Position numbers and translations under genes: made by a program
In this document: in pieces, positions 10,741 through 24,552 of the stretch
Layout of the letters: the number at the start of each line of letters is the position of its first letter
Numbering within the stretch: position 1 is the first letter of the stretch
Origin: Akebia trifoliata
Lineage: Eukaryota > Streptophyta > Magnoliopsida > Ranunculales > Lardizabalaceae
Direction of reading: 5' to 3'
Length of the DNA stretch: 64,000 bases
NCBI GenBank assembly: GCA_017979445.1
Contig: CM030714.1
Coordinates: 2,666,001-2,730,000, forward strand
Notes under the pieces: generated by a model
The model's input: only the letters and a program-made list of their open reading frames with translations
The model's database searches: none
Told to the model about the DNA's origin: nothing

Positions 10741-13436
10741 TATGGTATCAGAGCCACTATCTTATGGATTTTGTTAATATTGTTGAAGAATGATTATTCT
10801 TAGCCACATATTTTTCTGAAGAATTTTTTTTTTTTGTGCGTTCGTACAATCGTTTTCGCTACCGTTCTCTCGCTCGCTTCCGCACGTTTTGATTGGATTC
10901 TGGTTTGATTTCTCATCTGAGTTTGATTTCGTTATTGTTTGGTGATTATTTGTTAGTCATCTTTATTTTTTTCTCATCATGGTTGGTCGTAAAGATGATT
11001 ATCTCCAGTCGATTAGTGTGCAATTAGATGGAAAAAATTATTCGTATTGAAGTTATGTTATGAAGAATTTTTTGCGGGGCAAATCTATGTGAGGTTATGT
11101 TACGGGTACAAGAATTCAACCTACAGACAATGCTACTGATTATATAGAATCGTTGAATATTTGGGAGGCTGATAATTCGAAGATCATCACTTGGATCAAT
11201 AATTCTGTTACGCACTCTATAGGTGCTAAGTTGGCAAAATATGAGATTGCCAAAGAGGTTGGGGATTATCTAGCAAGATTATACACGTAGTCTAACTTTG
11301 CAAGACAGTATCAGTTGGAGACAGATATTCGTGCTCTTCAGCAGAAGGATATGAGTATTCAGGATTTTTATTCTACCATGTCAGAATTATGGGACCAGTT
11401 AGCACTTACAGAATTCGTTGAATTGCGAGCATTTTCACTTTACATCACTCGTAGAGACGAGCAATGACTGGTACAATTTCTGATGGCCTTCTATGATGAT
11501 TTTGAGAGATTTCATGAGACAATCTTGCATCGTAACCCACTCCCTTCTGTTGATTCGGTGGTCAATGAACTTTTAGCTGAGGAGATACGTCTTAAGTATC
11601 AAGTAGACAAAGAGACTGTCCCAATGTCTACTCCATCTATTTTTGCAGCGCTTCAAAGACCCCCGAATCAAAATAGGTCACATTCGAAGGTTTCTCATGA
11701 TGAATGTGCTTTCTGTAAGAAAAAAAGGCCATTGGAAGGCTCAGTGCCCATTACTGTTGAATTAAATCAAATTATCGCAATCCCAACAACAACAGAAACA
11801 GCAATAACAACAACGACGACCTCAGCAGCTACCACTGCCATCTCAGATTCCTCCATGGTAATTTGGTAATCAATCACCCCAGCGTAATAATGAAGTGGCT
11901 GCACCATCATTAGATCCATTTATGTTTGAGCAGTTTCAACAGTTTCTTGCCTCACAACCACATGCCATGTCTGCTTCTTCTCATGTAGGTTTGTCATCTT
12001 CGAATACTTCAGGTATATCTTCCTCCTTGTGGATCTTAGACTCTGGCGTCTCTCATCATATGTCACCTAATCTGTCATCATTTGTTTCTTTATCTCTCAA
12101 TTCGTCTATGTCTGTTGTGACTGCTGATGGTATTCCTATACCATTAGTAGGCATTGGTTCAATTATTACATCTTGTTTGTCTCTTCCGAATGTTTATTAC
12201 ATTCCTAATCTTACTTTGAATCTTGTTTCTGTTAGTCAATTATGTGAGTCAGGATACTTAGTCTCTTTTTTTTCTTCCACTTGTTATGCGCAGGACCCGC
12301 GATCTCGAAAGCTGATTGGGACAAGTCATAGGCAAGGGGGATTCTATGTTTTGGATCAGCTTAAAGTATCGAAAGTTGTAGCTTCAAGTGTGGATTTGTC
12401 ATCTTTTCGTTTGAGTCGTTCATCTTTTGATTTTTATTTATGACATTCTCGTTTAGGTCATGTTTCAGCGTCTCGTTTACAATTTTTACTGGAGCATTAA
12501 GAAATTTAAAAACTTATGATATTTCTGATTGTAGTGGTTGCAAACTAGCAAAATTTTCTGCTTTACTATTTTATAGAAGTCTTTATTTTTCTTTTGCTCC
12601 ATTTGATCTTGTTCATTCTAATGTGTGGGGACCTTCTCTTATAACCACAAAAAGGGGGTCACGATATTATGTTTCGTTTATTGATGACTGTACTCGTTAT
12701 TTTAGAGTTTATCTTATGAAACGTCGTTCTGATTATCTTTTTATTTTTAATAACTTCAGAGCTCTTGTAAAAACTCAACATTTGGCTATCATAAAGTGTT
12801 TTCATTGTGATTTGGGAGGAGAATACACTTCTAACGATTTTTCTAATTTGCTTGTTTCCGATGGTACCCTTCATCAAACTTCTTGTACAGATACCCCCGA
12901 ACAGAATGGTATTGCAGAAAGAAAACATAGGCATCTTGTTGAAACAACCCTTTTTCTTTTTATTGTTTGCTTATGTTCCTAGTGTTTTTTGGGGAGAAGC
13001 AATTCTTACTGCTGCTCATTTGATTAACAGGATTCCAACCTCACACAATTCAGGTCTGTCACCCTTTGAGAAGTTGTATAGATATGCTCCTGATTACTCT
13101 TCTTTGCGTGTTTTTAGTTCTACCTGTTTTGTTCTTCGACCTCAAGTCGAGCGTAATGAATCGTCCTCGTGGTCTGCTTTGTGTGTCTTTCTGGGCTATG
13201 GTGTAGGGCAAAAAGGATATCGTTACTTTAATCCAGCTAGTCAAAAGTTATATGTCTCTCGTCATGTTGTGTTTCTTGAGCATATTCCATTAATTAAATG
13301 GTAGCGTGTAAAATAAATTCAAAATGCCACTTTGTCTTATAACGAGAAGGTTCCTTCAAAATTTGAAATGGGTTGACTGCCTGCTTCGGGTCAATCTCCG
13401 TCTGAATCAAGGAAACCTAGTACACAAATTTTCTAG
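10572..13436 (+). mobile_element. Ty1/copia retrotransposon, 3'-truncated and decayed (unit A)
   Basis: Order seen: 5' LTR, primer binding site (10743), gag of the copia UBN2 type from ATG 10979 (SVQLDGKNYSY, then several stop codons), and an aspartic protease core in 11895-12443 (WILDSGVSHHMSP, where DSGA has become DSGV). The GAG-pre-integrase part is decayed, and the integrase core follows (DLVHSNVWGPS, FIDDCTRY, PEQNGIAERKH). The integrase C-terminal part ends at 13304 and a hinge-like remnant runs to about 13436. Reverse transcriptase, RNase H, polypurine tract and 3' LTR are missing. Frameshifts and stops are frequent. The copy in unit B has the same insertion point and the same 3' truncation. 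Confidence 0.87.
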
Positions 13437-15361
13437 AAGATGATTACTAATCTACTTTAATTTTTTCTAGAGTTAATTTTCTTGAGATCTTTAGTACTCA
13501 AGCCATCAGTGATGGAAGCCTAAACAGTGGGATGAGACTATATTTTCCAGAAAAATTATATCCATATAAGAAATTGGAAATGATAGTCTCAAAGAATGAC
13601 GGTTGGGATGTTAGGGATTCTCAATAAAAAAATCTCTCTGTGTTGATCCCTAGAAGTTCAACTTTAGGAAATCTGCATTTCTCCTCAAATCCCAATGATC
13701 ATGTTGATGGAGAGTCTCAACCAATGGTTGGGACCAGAAAAATCCAACAAAATTATAAAGAATTGTTATTGGCACCCCAGCTTTACTTATTACATCCATA
13801 ATTATGGATAAAGAAAATAGGATGAATCTCCAAATCGTGCATTGAATATGTCAAAATTCCAATTATGGAACACTATTTATTTTACTTTCCAAAACGTACA
13901 CGTTATACACTGTTCACTTTTTACGTGTCTATCTACTCATAGGACCGTCACTTTCAATATCTACGAATTCGTAAGTTCGTCACTTTTAACCTTATGGGTT
14001 TGTAGATGCTTTAAAGTGAATAGTATACTGTGTGCATGTTTTCATAAATAACATGAACAGTGTACGAAAATCGCAATTAGAATAAAACTCGTGCATGCTT
14101 TTGTAAATATCTCAATAAAATAAATAAATGATCGATGATAAGTTAAAAAATTGAGGTGCCAATAAAAGTTCTCTTTCATTTTATTCTTGCTAGATTTTTA
14201 TTTTTTGGGTTTAAGATTTATATGAACCTAATCATAATTGTAAACAACTATTGCAAATGTTAATTAAACAAGTGTTATAATGTTGAGATAATAATTTGAG
14301 CCAAACCTTTGTAATATTTGAATGACGTGTTTTAATCTTTCATTGAGATGTGATATATAATTTAAAAAATTGAAGTGTGATAAATAAAAGTTGGGGTGCC
14401 AATAACAATTATCAAATTTTATTAGTCCATCTGAAATAAAGACATATAGGGAGGAAAGTCCTTGTTCACTCCAATCACAAGTCATTTCAATGGTCCTTAC
14501 TTTTTCACAAAGAAGTAGGTCTCTAAAGACTTAAATTTTTCTAAAGGGGAAATTATAAAAAAAAACATATAATTAAAATTATTTATAAAATTAATATCAA
14601 TTTTTTAAAAATTATCAAATGAGTAATAAATTGATATTTTAAATGTTGAATTTATTTTTTTATTAAAAATATTTAAATTGTCGCTTTAAGTGTCGATGTA
14701 CTTCCCACGAAAGTCTTTCAAAAATCTACCTAATAATCATTTTGGCTACGGGCAATTGGCTGCTTTGAAATTGACTAAGGACAATTTTGTTTAGAATTTG
14801 GCAAAGTCGATGGTGAAGGGAGGTTGTGAAGTGTTTAAAAGTTCAAGAATATTCTTCGCTCTCCCGTGAAGAAAAGAAATAAAACCCCATCAAAGAAATT
14901 TTTTTTTTCATAAAAAAAGTAATGGAAAGATGTAAATGCTTGAAAATAAGGAAAAGAGAATTTCCAAGGTCAAAAACAAACAAAGACTCACTTAAAATCT
15001 ATGGTTGTGATCCCTTTATTTAGGATAATTAGTTTATTAATCAGTTTCACTTGATGCAAAAAAAAAAAAGGGAATTTTTTCTAATAAGTTGATTAATTAA
15101 TAAAAAATTAGGATAATTATTGACCAACCAACATAACAGTTGGATAAACTTTTACAACTACATATTGTGGGAGGATGGGCTGTCAATGAATCAGATAAGA
15201 CCTCAGATCAGATCCGTTCTGATCCCATAACTTTAAATCTAGATCAACAATTTGGATTGTGCTTAGGTTCCAATTTTATAAGTTATTAGGTTTTATGAAG
15301 TTTAAATCTAGATCGACAATTTGGATTTTGCAACGGTTAGAAATTTTAAATTTTCTCACCG
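13437..15361. other. Intergenic of unit A, no gene seen
   Basis: AT-rich sequence with no convincing coding frame, conserved with 35430-37353 in unit B. Near 14550-14690 there is a copy of the arm of the long inverted repeat at 15362-16369 (AATTAAAATTATTTAT, then GAGTAATAAATTGATA). A short direct repeat containing TCTAGATCRACAATTTGGAT occurs twice at about 15238 and 15308. Confidence 0.5.
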
Positions 15362-16369
15362 GATATATAACGTTCACAAACGATCGTATTCAGAACATTT
15401 CGACATTTAAAGTGCTGATTTGTTACTCTTTTGATAATTTTTAAAAAATTGATATTATTTTGATAAATAATTTTAATTATAAATTTTTATTGATAATTTT
15501 CTTATTTTACAATATTTATCTCAAATGTATCAGGCTTCTCTCTTTCTTCAATTTGTTGCACGTGCTTTGAAAATTTTGCTTGCCAACGACTCTTCCAATA
15601 ATTGCTAGAGCTACTTATGTTGGCAACAACCAACTCCTAGAACACCTCCTACATTGAGGCGTACTCCCTTTTAATTGGTTTGGTTACTTTGTGTATCATG
15701 ATAATAATATGTATGGTGCAACATGCAATCACATTTAAATAATAAATTTATAACCTTTTATAATTGTTTTTTATCTATGCACATGTGAAAAAAAAAAAAG
15801 ATAAATGTATTACACACCGTACATATATGCTATGGTGTGTGGTTAATAATTTTTGTCGGTATTTACCTCACACCTGTGGATTAAGATTTGAGCGAATCGG
15901 CCATATGGTCCAACAAAATCTAAGATACAATACCTCATGGAGATATAAAACAAGGTGAGTCCAAGGACCCTTAGTGTAAGGCTAATCGGACTGCTAACAT
16001 TTTCATATGTTAAGTGACGGTCGTCATCCATGAGCAGCTTGACAATTGTTCTCCATTTGAGATGGACTCAGCATATTCACTCAAAATTATTTAATATCTA
16101 TCTTACTTCACTTCACACGTCTTCCCTTCCATGGCTAGGCGAGTAAATATACATTTAAAGTCATGGATGTAAGAGCCTTTGCTTACGAAGACCAATTTTC
16201 TAAGGGAAAATTATATAAAAAAAACAAACTTATAATTAAAATTATTTATCAAAATAGTAATAATTTTTTAAAAATGATCAAAAGAGTAATAAATCGGCAC
16301 TTGAAGTGTTGAAAATTATTTGTTTTTACAAAAAATGTTCTGAATACGATCGTTTGTGAATGTTATATA
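15362..16369. mobile_element. Long-inverted-repeat DNA element (MULE-like candidate), unit A
   Basis: The left arm (15362 to about 15510) begins GATATATAACGTTCACAAAC. The right arm (about 16203-16369) ends with its near-complement, and the arms share CACAAACGATCGTATTCAG and a run of AT-rich sequence, roughly 150 bp each. The ~700-bp interior has no transposase frame. Long terminal inverted repeats suggest a non-autonomous Mutator-like element. No clear target duplication was found, so the class is inferred. The same element is at 37354-38361. Confidence 0.55.
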
Positions 16370-16371
16370 CA

Positions 16372-17060
16372 GTACAAGAAATATGATTTATAGCGACAAA
16401 TTATTGCGAACGATTGCAATGGCCATATTTTAATTGTCGGTATAGGATCTTTTAGCGACGACCACATATGCTGATCGTCGCTACAGGATTTTTACTGGAA
16501 AAACACGCACGACTTCCCCTTCTCTATTCTCACTCTCAAATCTCATCATAAGTTTTTGATCCAATAAGTCAATCAAAAACATTCTTTGCTTTAATCGAAC
16601 ATCTTTTTTCATCATTTTTTTTCTTTTCGAATTTAAATCCAATCTCTCAAAATCGTTTAGGGTTTTTCGATCATGAATTCCTCATCTTAATTTCAATTTT
16701 TTTTTTTTTAAATTTTATCTTTGTGGATCCCTCTAATTGTTTATTACTTGGAGGTAACTTATGAGAGTTGTTTTTTTTCATCAAATGTGCTCTTCTGAAT
16801 CAAGGTTTTGTTTTAGAGATTTTGAAGTGAAATTGATTTGGAAAAATAAGTAAGACTTTCCAATAGTTAGTTTCTCTCCCCATCCTTCACACTACAGGCC
16901 AGATCTAGGGTTTATAGATTTTGAATTTATTGGATTTTTTTTTTCTAATTCATTATTTCATACTACAGACTATATCCAAAGGATATTTCTCCATTTTATT
17001 TTTTCTTTCAGGTGGAACCATAGCAATGTTCAGGTTTTTTTTCCTTCTCGTTCTTGATTT
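16372..17060 (+). mobile_element. CACTA-like terminus with leader-like DNA, unit A
   Basis: CAGTACAAGAAATATGATTT here aligns with CACTACAAGAAATATGATTT in unit B (38363), an En/Spm-type terminus that has lost its third base in this copy. It is followed by short AGCGACGA / TCGTCGCTA inverted motifs typical of CACTA subterminal DNA. From about 16500 the sequence looks like a plant gene leader (CT-rich, then TTTAGGGTTTTTCGATCATG) but no long coding frame follows. The opposite terminus was not found. Confidence 0.45.
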
Positions 17061-17829
17061 GTTTTAGTGTTTGAGTACTCGGCTTCACTCAGTGATTTTG
17101 GTTCTTTTTTTTTTATTATTTTCTTCAAATCTATGGATATGAGCTCTCCATCTCTCTCTTTCTTTATCATCTTCGGTGGCTTTGATTCTAAGTTATCAAA
17201 ATGGTAACGAAACTTTAATCAGGTTCGATAATGTAATTTTAGTTCTACTTTTTGTTCGATTTCAAACCAAAACCCTAATATGTATAGTGGATTCTATTTT
17301 TCGTTTGATTACAAACCAAAAGCTTAATAATTTTATAGTTTTGATTCTATTGTAGGCTTGGTTTCAAACCGAAATCTTAATTTCTCATTTTTATAGCTAA
17401 GATTTTAATAAAAAAAAGTGGTAAGATTATTACGGTTTAGCAATCGAATCTTAAACTCTTTCCAATATTTCAATTTAATGGCTTAAGAGCTAAAGAGTAA
17501 TTTTTCTTTGGAGGTAGTCTTATTTTTCTAATTTCATTACATGCATACAAGATGTGCACACACATGACAATGTTTTTCTCTAAAATAACTCTGGGCCAAA
17601 TGTAAGGATCTATCTAGATCTATACCCAACACTCTAAGCGGAAAAAAAAAAAAAAAAAAAACAGTTCAAAGAGGGCACAACTCATGTATAAGATCCCTAA
17701 TCTTTCCATGGTGGTGTCCAACTCATTGGCACCACCTAAAGGTTAAATCAACAAAAAGATGTTTCCAAATAAACACATAACTAAGTTAATAACACTATCC
17801 TTAAAATACACACACACACACACACACAT

Positions 17830-17860
<31 letters not shown>
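17061..17860. other. Right end of unit A, with CA/TA microsatellite
   Basis: Non-coding DNA homologous to 40865-41600 and in part to 42990-43340. It ends in a (CA)n tract (about 17809-17840) and a (TA)n tract (17841-17860). Three related ~65-bp segments (17215-17400) each contain TTTCAAACC or ACAAACCAAAA. Confidence 0.6.
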
Positions 17861-18231
17861 GGGTCCCGTTCAACACCCTACGCTTTACCCTACATGTTTT
17901 GTCCTACATGGGTTAGAAGTTTTGGAATAGGCTGATTTTTGGTGAGGATGATTTCTATGGTGAGGAGATCATCCTCACCAAAAATCATCCCATTCTAAAA
18001 CTTCGAACTCCATAAAAAAAATGGTTTACAAAAAAAGGACGGTCCACGATTTTTCAACTTGTAAACATGGGGTTAGAAATTTCGGAATGGGCTGATTTTT
18101 GGTGTGGAGGATCTTCTAACCGTAGAGATCATCCTCACCAAAAATTAGCCCATTCCAAAACTTCTAACCCATGTAGGACAAAACACGTTTGGTATAGCAT
18201 AGGGTAAAGTGTAGGGTGTTGAACATTTCCC
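17861..18231. mobile_element. MITE with ~20-bp inverted ends at the unit A/B junction
   Basis: The 371-bp element begins GGGTCCCGTTCAACACCCTA and ends with the near-complement TAGGGTGTTGAACATTTCCC. Next to the ends, CTACATGTTTTGTCCTACAT pairs with ATGTAGGACAAAACACG. The interior holds two inverted pairs of the TTAGAAGTTTTGGAATGGGC module, so the element can fold into a multi-stem structure. It is inserted in a TA microsatellite, which hides the target duplication. It is related to the intron MITEs at 3584 and 21455. Confidence 0.8.
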
Positions 18232-19169
18232 ATATGATAATCATGGACCTCATGCACATTGTGGTTTGCTAGATATGACTACAACCAATTTAAAGCAATC
18301 TAAAAGGGTAAGTAAAATAAGGCCATATAGTATGAACTAATAAAATAGACTTGAGAAATAGGAGGTATGTTCAACATAAATAGGAAAAAAATTACAAAAA
18401 TTTCAATTAATTAATTTTTATGAAAAGAAATGAACTTTATAAATGTCTCCATCATAGATATACATGTGAATATTTTATAAAGATAATTAGAGCCTCAAAC
18501 CAATTCAAATTGCAGAAAAATAAATTATAATATCAATTGAAACATGATACAAGCCAAGTCAATTTTTATTATTTAATTGGTAGAGAAGACTCGTTAACTC
18601 AAACTAACGAAACTAACTACACTAACTCAAAGAGAGGATTGAGAAGGCATCACAAATTGGAATGGAAGCATCAACTATATATTTATATAATTGAGGCAAA
18701 TATTACAATGCCTACCTATTTATGAAAGGGCACTAAACAATATTTAGATTTTGAACAAAAATAAAGTATTGCTAATGGAATTAGCATATCATTAATTCTA
18801 GGAAGGCTCTTCCCATCGAATTTGAGAGCTGTGAGGAAGGCCAATTGATTGATGCTTTGACCAATGATATTCCACTACATCACCTTGGTGATAAAATTTA
18901 CACCCCAATGATATGGAATTTTTTTAGGGAAGAGCATGAATTTTTTTTTATATATAAACTCCACATTTAAGGAGGGGTCCCTTCAACCCTAATTGATCAA
19001 AGAAAAAAACAAAACAAAAAATGGGTCTTATCAAATCTGACAAGAAGGTCCAATAATATGCTATATATGATTAATAATTAAATTCATCTAATTTGAGAAG
19101 AAGGTCCAATAAAGAGTTTATGACTACATTTAGTGTAGTTGGTGTAGGGACCAAACAAGGGGGGGGGGG

Positions 19170-19214
<45 letters not shown>

Positions 19215-20331
19215 GGCAGTTGCCCCACCCCCTCCCCTATTTTTTGTGGGGGGGGGGGGGGGGGAGAGAGAGAGAGAGAGAGAGAAGGGGCAGTTGCCCC
19301 ACCCCCTCCCCTATTTTTTGTGGGGGTATTTTAGACACTTCTTTATGTTTCGGTGAATATTTGAGATACCCTATGTTTTTTCAAAGTGAAGCTTACCCCT
19401 TTCGACCTTGTTGCCCCCAATTCTCAATTTTATGGGTGATTTAGAGATCCCTACTACATTAGTGATTATATGGGATACCCTTATTTTTGTAACCTAAACC
19501 TTTAATTCCTGTCATCTTCAAGCTATTCAACCTTACCTGTTAGTTATAGTTTGTCCCAACAAGAAAATCCTGGCTTGGGCCCTATCTACAGGTAAAATAT
19601 TTTTGTGTATTTAGTAATACCCCCTGTGAAATTGATGGTATTAGGATTATCGGATTATCCCTGCGAAAATGCAAGATTAGGTTTACCCCATCCATCGAAA
19701 GGTAACGCCTTCTTTTGTTGATGAATTAAAGAACAAATTGGTTATAGCCGCTGTGGTTCTAATTCCATTCTCTCTCAGTACAGACCACAGTCGAGAGATG
19801 AAAGAACTCATAGCATACTCTGTTTTTCTTTACTTCCTCCTTAAGATGAGGGATCAAGTTTGTGGTATCTAACATTTGGAATCCCACCAACAAGGAATTA
19901 GGATCCAAACATGTGTCTGACAATGATAATAGTTCTTTTTAACTCATTCCTTGTAAGAAATCTTGGCCACAAAATAAGAAATTTTGTTTGAAAAATTACT
20001 CACCTTTTGCCCCTTCGAGGGTTGAATGTACATGTTCTAAAAAAACCAGATTCCATTGGCTACTTAACCCAAACTTAATAATGTCTCAAAAAGTCATCTA
20101 GTTTTATTTGTGAACATACACTTGTATGTGATATAACACTCATATATTCCAATATTATTTGAATGATATTCACACCTCCCAAATGTAAATAGCACAAACA
20201 TACTTGTTGCCATAAATGGCAATGACAAGCCCTAGTTAATAATGTCTTAAGAAAATAAGTAATTGCCTCATTCGTAGAAGTTTAACTTGTGTATATATCA
20301 TGATGCCCATATATACAATAAACCAATATGA
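18232..20331. other. 3' flank of CRK2 (unit B), no gene seen
   Basis: The copy of 509-2464, closely similar throughout. The main difference is the expanded G-run/GA microsatellite at 19159-19324. Open frames across that tract encode only Arg-Glu or Gly runs and are artefacts of the repeat. Confidence 0.75.
19159..19324. repeat. Duplicated poly-G/(GA)n microsatellite block
   Basis: A run of ~14 G followed by ~20 GA dinucleotides, then GGGGCAGTTGCCCCACC and a short C-rich spacer, is repeated in tandem with a second ~17-G run and about 10 GA dinucleotides. Unit A has only one short version (near 1400) and unit D one shorter still (near 61170). The expansion is specific to unit B. Confidence 0.9.
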
Positions 20332-21454
20332 TTATCGAGGGTATAGCTCAGTATTTGTCACCTCATTCACAGTCGATGGCGGTGTTAAATTACTCATGGG
20401 CATGTTTGACTTCATTCTACCATGCACGCAAAATGTAGGTGGTAAAGGTAGGGAAAGAGTGCCAAAATAGGTTCCGAGCATAAGAACCACAGTTGCCATT
20501 GTTGGCCTATCTACAACATCTTCTTGAACGCATAATAGCCCAATGTGGATGCATCTCATCACTTCGCTTGTCGAAAAATTATACCTCAATGTTGGATCTA
20601 TAAACTCTAAAGATGTTCCATCATTCCAATGTCTCCATGCCTGCAATAATTCAACATGCTTGTATCATAAATTTGAATCTATGTCTTCGAAAACATACAA
20701 TCTAAACTTCTCTACTAAATAAAAATGGCCGTTTAAACATACCCCTCCTAGTATTGTTGAATAATATAGATACCCCATTGTTTTCAAACCAATGGAATAC
20801 CACTTGACCTGATCTTCTCTAAGACACAAACATAACATGACCTAAATGCCATCGTCTTCATCTCTACAAAAATTAAAGACAATGAAATTTTCTTGCTAAA
20901 ATGTTAAATTATTTTAAGCTATTCATCGACGTCTTCAATCTCTTGTAGAAAACCATTCATTTTTATCTTATTCTTGAAGTTTGAAGGTTTAAGATGAGGG
21001 TACAAAATTTTATCATAGAGATTTAAGATGATGGAATTCAACTTCGGAGGAGAAAAAACTAGGCTGTTGTTAAGAGGTTGAAGAAGAGCACATTTAAGTC
21101 ATTTTTTTTTGTCAATTTCTTAAATAATATCGAGGTAAAGGGTATGCCATCAATTTGAAAACATAGGGTGGTATCTCAAATAATCAAGAAACATTTTTTG
21201 AAAGTTATGTCTAAATCACCCAATTAGAAAATAAAAATATGACCAAATATTTACACTCACATAGCTTAGAAGGTTTTCAAAATGCTCTGATTCTTGGAAA
21301 CTATTGTTTCTCTGACCACTCACAATCTCCAGAAGCAAGACACCGAAACTATAGACATCTGACTTCACTGAGAATTGACCGTGCATTGCGTACTGTGGGG
21401 ACATATATCCACTGCATGACATTACCAATAAAATAACTCGATATGAAAGATGAT

Positions 21455-21859
21455 GGGTCAAGATCAAGGGCCAACTGAAAAAACATATGTAAAAACAATG
21501 TTACATTAATCAATTTTCAAAATATGGATTAGAAGTTTCGGATTGAGCTGATTTTTTGTGAGGATGATCTCTATGATGGGAAGATCATCCGGAAAAAAAA
21601 AAAAAAATTCAGTCCAATCTGAGACTTCTAACCCTATTAAAAGTGATTTAGAATGTGGACCGTCGATTTTTTGCCAATTTTTATCAATAATTTGTAAATC
21701 ACTTTTGATGGATTTAGAAGTTTCAGATTGGGCTGATTTTTTGCGAGGATGATCTTCTCATCATAGTGACCATCCTCGCAAAAAATCAGCTCAATCCAAA
21801 ACATCTAACCCATATTTTGGAAAACCATTGTTTTTACATATGTCCCTTGAACCGCCCCC
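21455..21859. mobile_element. MULE-type MITE in CRK2 intron 5
   Basis: A 405-bp insert at the same site as the one in CRK1, flanked by perfect 10-bp duplications GAAAGATGAT (21445-21454 and 21860-21869). The ends start GGGTCAAGATCAAGGG and finish CCCTTGAACCGCCCCC. Shared position with CRK1 means it inserted before units A and B separated. Confidence 0.87.
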
Positions 21860-22054
21860 GAAAGATGATAGCAAGCTTTAACATTTTTTATTTAAATAAA
21901 TAAATTTCCTGCTAGTCATTTTTTTCTTTGGCCTTCCCGAATATATTTATCATCCTACATTGGTAAAATAAAAAAAAAAAAAAAAAACAAGGACAAATAA
22001 TCTGAAATTTTATAAAATAATGAACAACACGATTGAGAATTATAGTACTTACTA

Positions 22055-22354
<300 letters not shown>

Positions 22355-23186
22355 CTAGGAATACTCTGTGTAATACTATAAAAAAATAATAATTTTAATA
22401 AAAGGAATCTCTCTCTGATGAGTGCAAAATAAATAAAACAAAGGAATGGAGCCAAACCAAATATAAAGTGATCGAGGCTTGTGTGGGGCACGAACTCGTA
22501 GATCAGGAGTCTTTCTTCTCCTTCGATGCAAAAACCTAGGAGCTTAACAAGATTCCTATGCTGAAGCTTAGCCACTAATAGAACCTCATTTTTAAATTGT
22601 TCTTCACCTTGTCCAGAATTTCTAGAGAGCCTCTTAACTGCTATTTCTTGTTCATCAGATAGCCTACCCTAGAACATATAACAAGAATTTGGAAAAAGAA
22701 AAAAAAAAGACTGATTCAAATGAAATTATTGTTTCTGTTTTTTTTTTTTGTTGTGTGTGTGCATGTTAACCTTTGAGTTACCTTGTAAACTGCACCAAAT
22801 CCACCTTTGCCCAGCTTATTAGCATCAGAGAAATTATCAGTAGCTGCTTTTATTGTATCAAAGTCGAATTGCAATGATTCCACATTTGTAATCTCCTCCC
22901 CATCTTCACCAAGATAAGGAAATGGGAAATATGTATCAAGTGAGTAAAGATTATTGACTTTCAATGTGTAACATTTAGCAATCCGTACATCTTAGGAGAA
23001 ATGTACTCTCACAGATGTATCACATACGTAAATCTCAAATTGTGAAATTGATTGATCAGAGTTTTTTTTCGAATATAGTAAAAAAAATATTTAAATATCT
23101 AAAAATGATAATTTTTCAATGTTGGATTTGAATTTCATTTTCAAAGCCTGTGATTGGGGAGAAATTGAGTCTTTTTTAAGGAAAAT

Positions 23187-23337
23187 GCTGAAGTAACATT
23201 GTGGGGGACATTTCTGGCGTAGATGTGTCACAACCATAGATGCTTTTCATCGAGAAATGAGTGAGAATTCGATGAAAAGCATCTATGATTATACCACACA
23301 TATACGTCAGAAATGCTCCCCACAATGTTACTTCAGC
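23187..23337. repeat. Intronic hairpin/MITE in CRK2 intron 2
   Basis: The counterpart of 5315-5467. In this copy the inner stem GATGCTTTTCATCGA / TCGATGAAAAGCATC is a better match than in CRK1. Terminal arms are GCTGAAGTAACATTGTGGGG and its complement. Confidence 0.75.
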
Positions 23338-24552
23338 ACGACTCTTTTTTTAATATAATCTAGGCCATGAACTCTAGAGGGATGAGCTGTTATTTAGTGT
23401 GCGTGCCAGTCATGTGGGTCCAACAGGTCTTAGTAAGGGTGGGAGCATGACTAAGTCCCGCTCGCCTACTGTTTCAGCAAATGTGATGCTATGGTGTTAA
23501 TGGATAGCCTGCTTGCATTTCAGAACACATGAATCAATGAGTTCCTTAAATTTCTTTATGCCTAGCATAGGCACAAAGAAGCAAGAACTCTATGTTTTTC
23601 ACCCCAAAATCAACTCTAAAAATCTTAGAAGAGATTCAGTCACAAAGATAAATGTAGCAAGGAAAAAAAAAGATTAAGGCAGAAGATACTAAAAACAATT
23701 TTGTGATTGTTCTGTTCTTTTGTATTTCAGTTTTGTACATATATTCCAGAAAAAAAAAAAAAAACCATTTTATATGATCTAACGAGATCAACTGGAGACC
23801 AAGTCTTCCAATAGGGACTACTTGCATGGTTCTCTTGATATGGGACCATGTGAGAACAACTTTCTGGTGTTCACAATTAGTCTACACTAAATGACATATA
23901 AGAAATTAATGAAAAAACTTAATAAAAGTTAGACCCAAAAGGTATGTTACTGAACCAGGGACAGAGAAGCGATAGCTCAATAGTATTTTTTAGCTTGTTG
24001 TCATGACTAATTTGATCAACAACTTGTTTCTATCTATATCAGCGTTTGTAGACAGGTAGGTCCATCTTTTTCAATCAAATTAGTCATCACAATAGATAAG
24101 ATGATTGACAATGGCTACTTACTATCAAAATTTTTCTTTGTCCTTCTTCTTCGTGATGAAAAGATAATGAGAATGATAGAGAGAAGTACTAATCCAACAA
24201 ACGAAGGAACAACTATGGCAATAATAATTGTAGATGAATTCTTTCCGCCTCCTGCATGAAAACAGATCAATTTTTCATTAAGCAACCCACACTATTGAAT
24301 ATCAAAATTCAAAGCCAAATAAAATGAATAAGTTTTTAATTGCCTTAAGGTTGTGATGTAGGAAGTCGGAATAATTATTTGCAGAGTAAGAGATAGCACT
24401 TTGATTGCAAAGTGAAGAAATTTAGAAGATTATTTAGAAAAAGAACTTCCATGCAAGTGCTAATCGAAACAACAAAAGAGCTCATAAAATAAATGATGTA
24501 GGACAAGCAAGAATTCATGGAATGTTTGGATCACAAAAAGTCCAAGTGTAAG

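Noticed and set aside
19093..19444. Overlapping frames encoding Arg-Glu and Gly runs
   Set aside because: They are translations of the GA and poly-G microsatellite; no homologous frame exists in the sister units.
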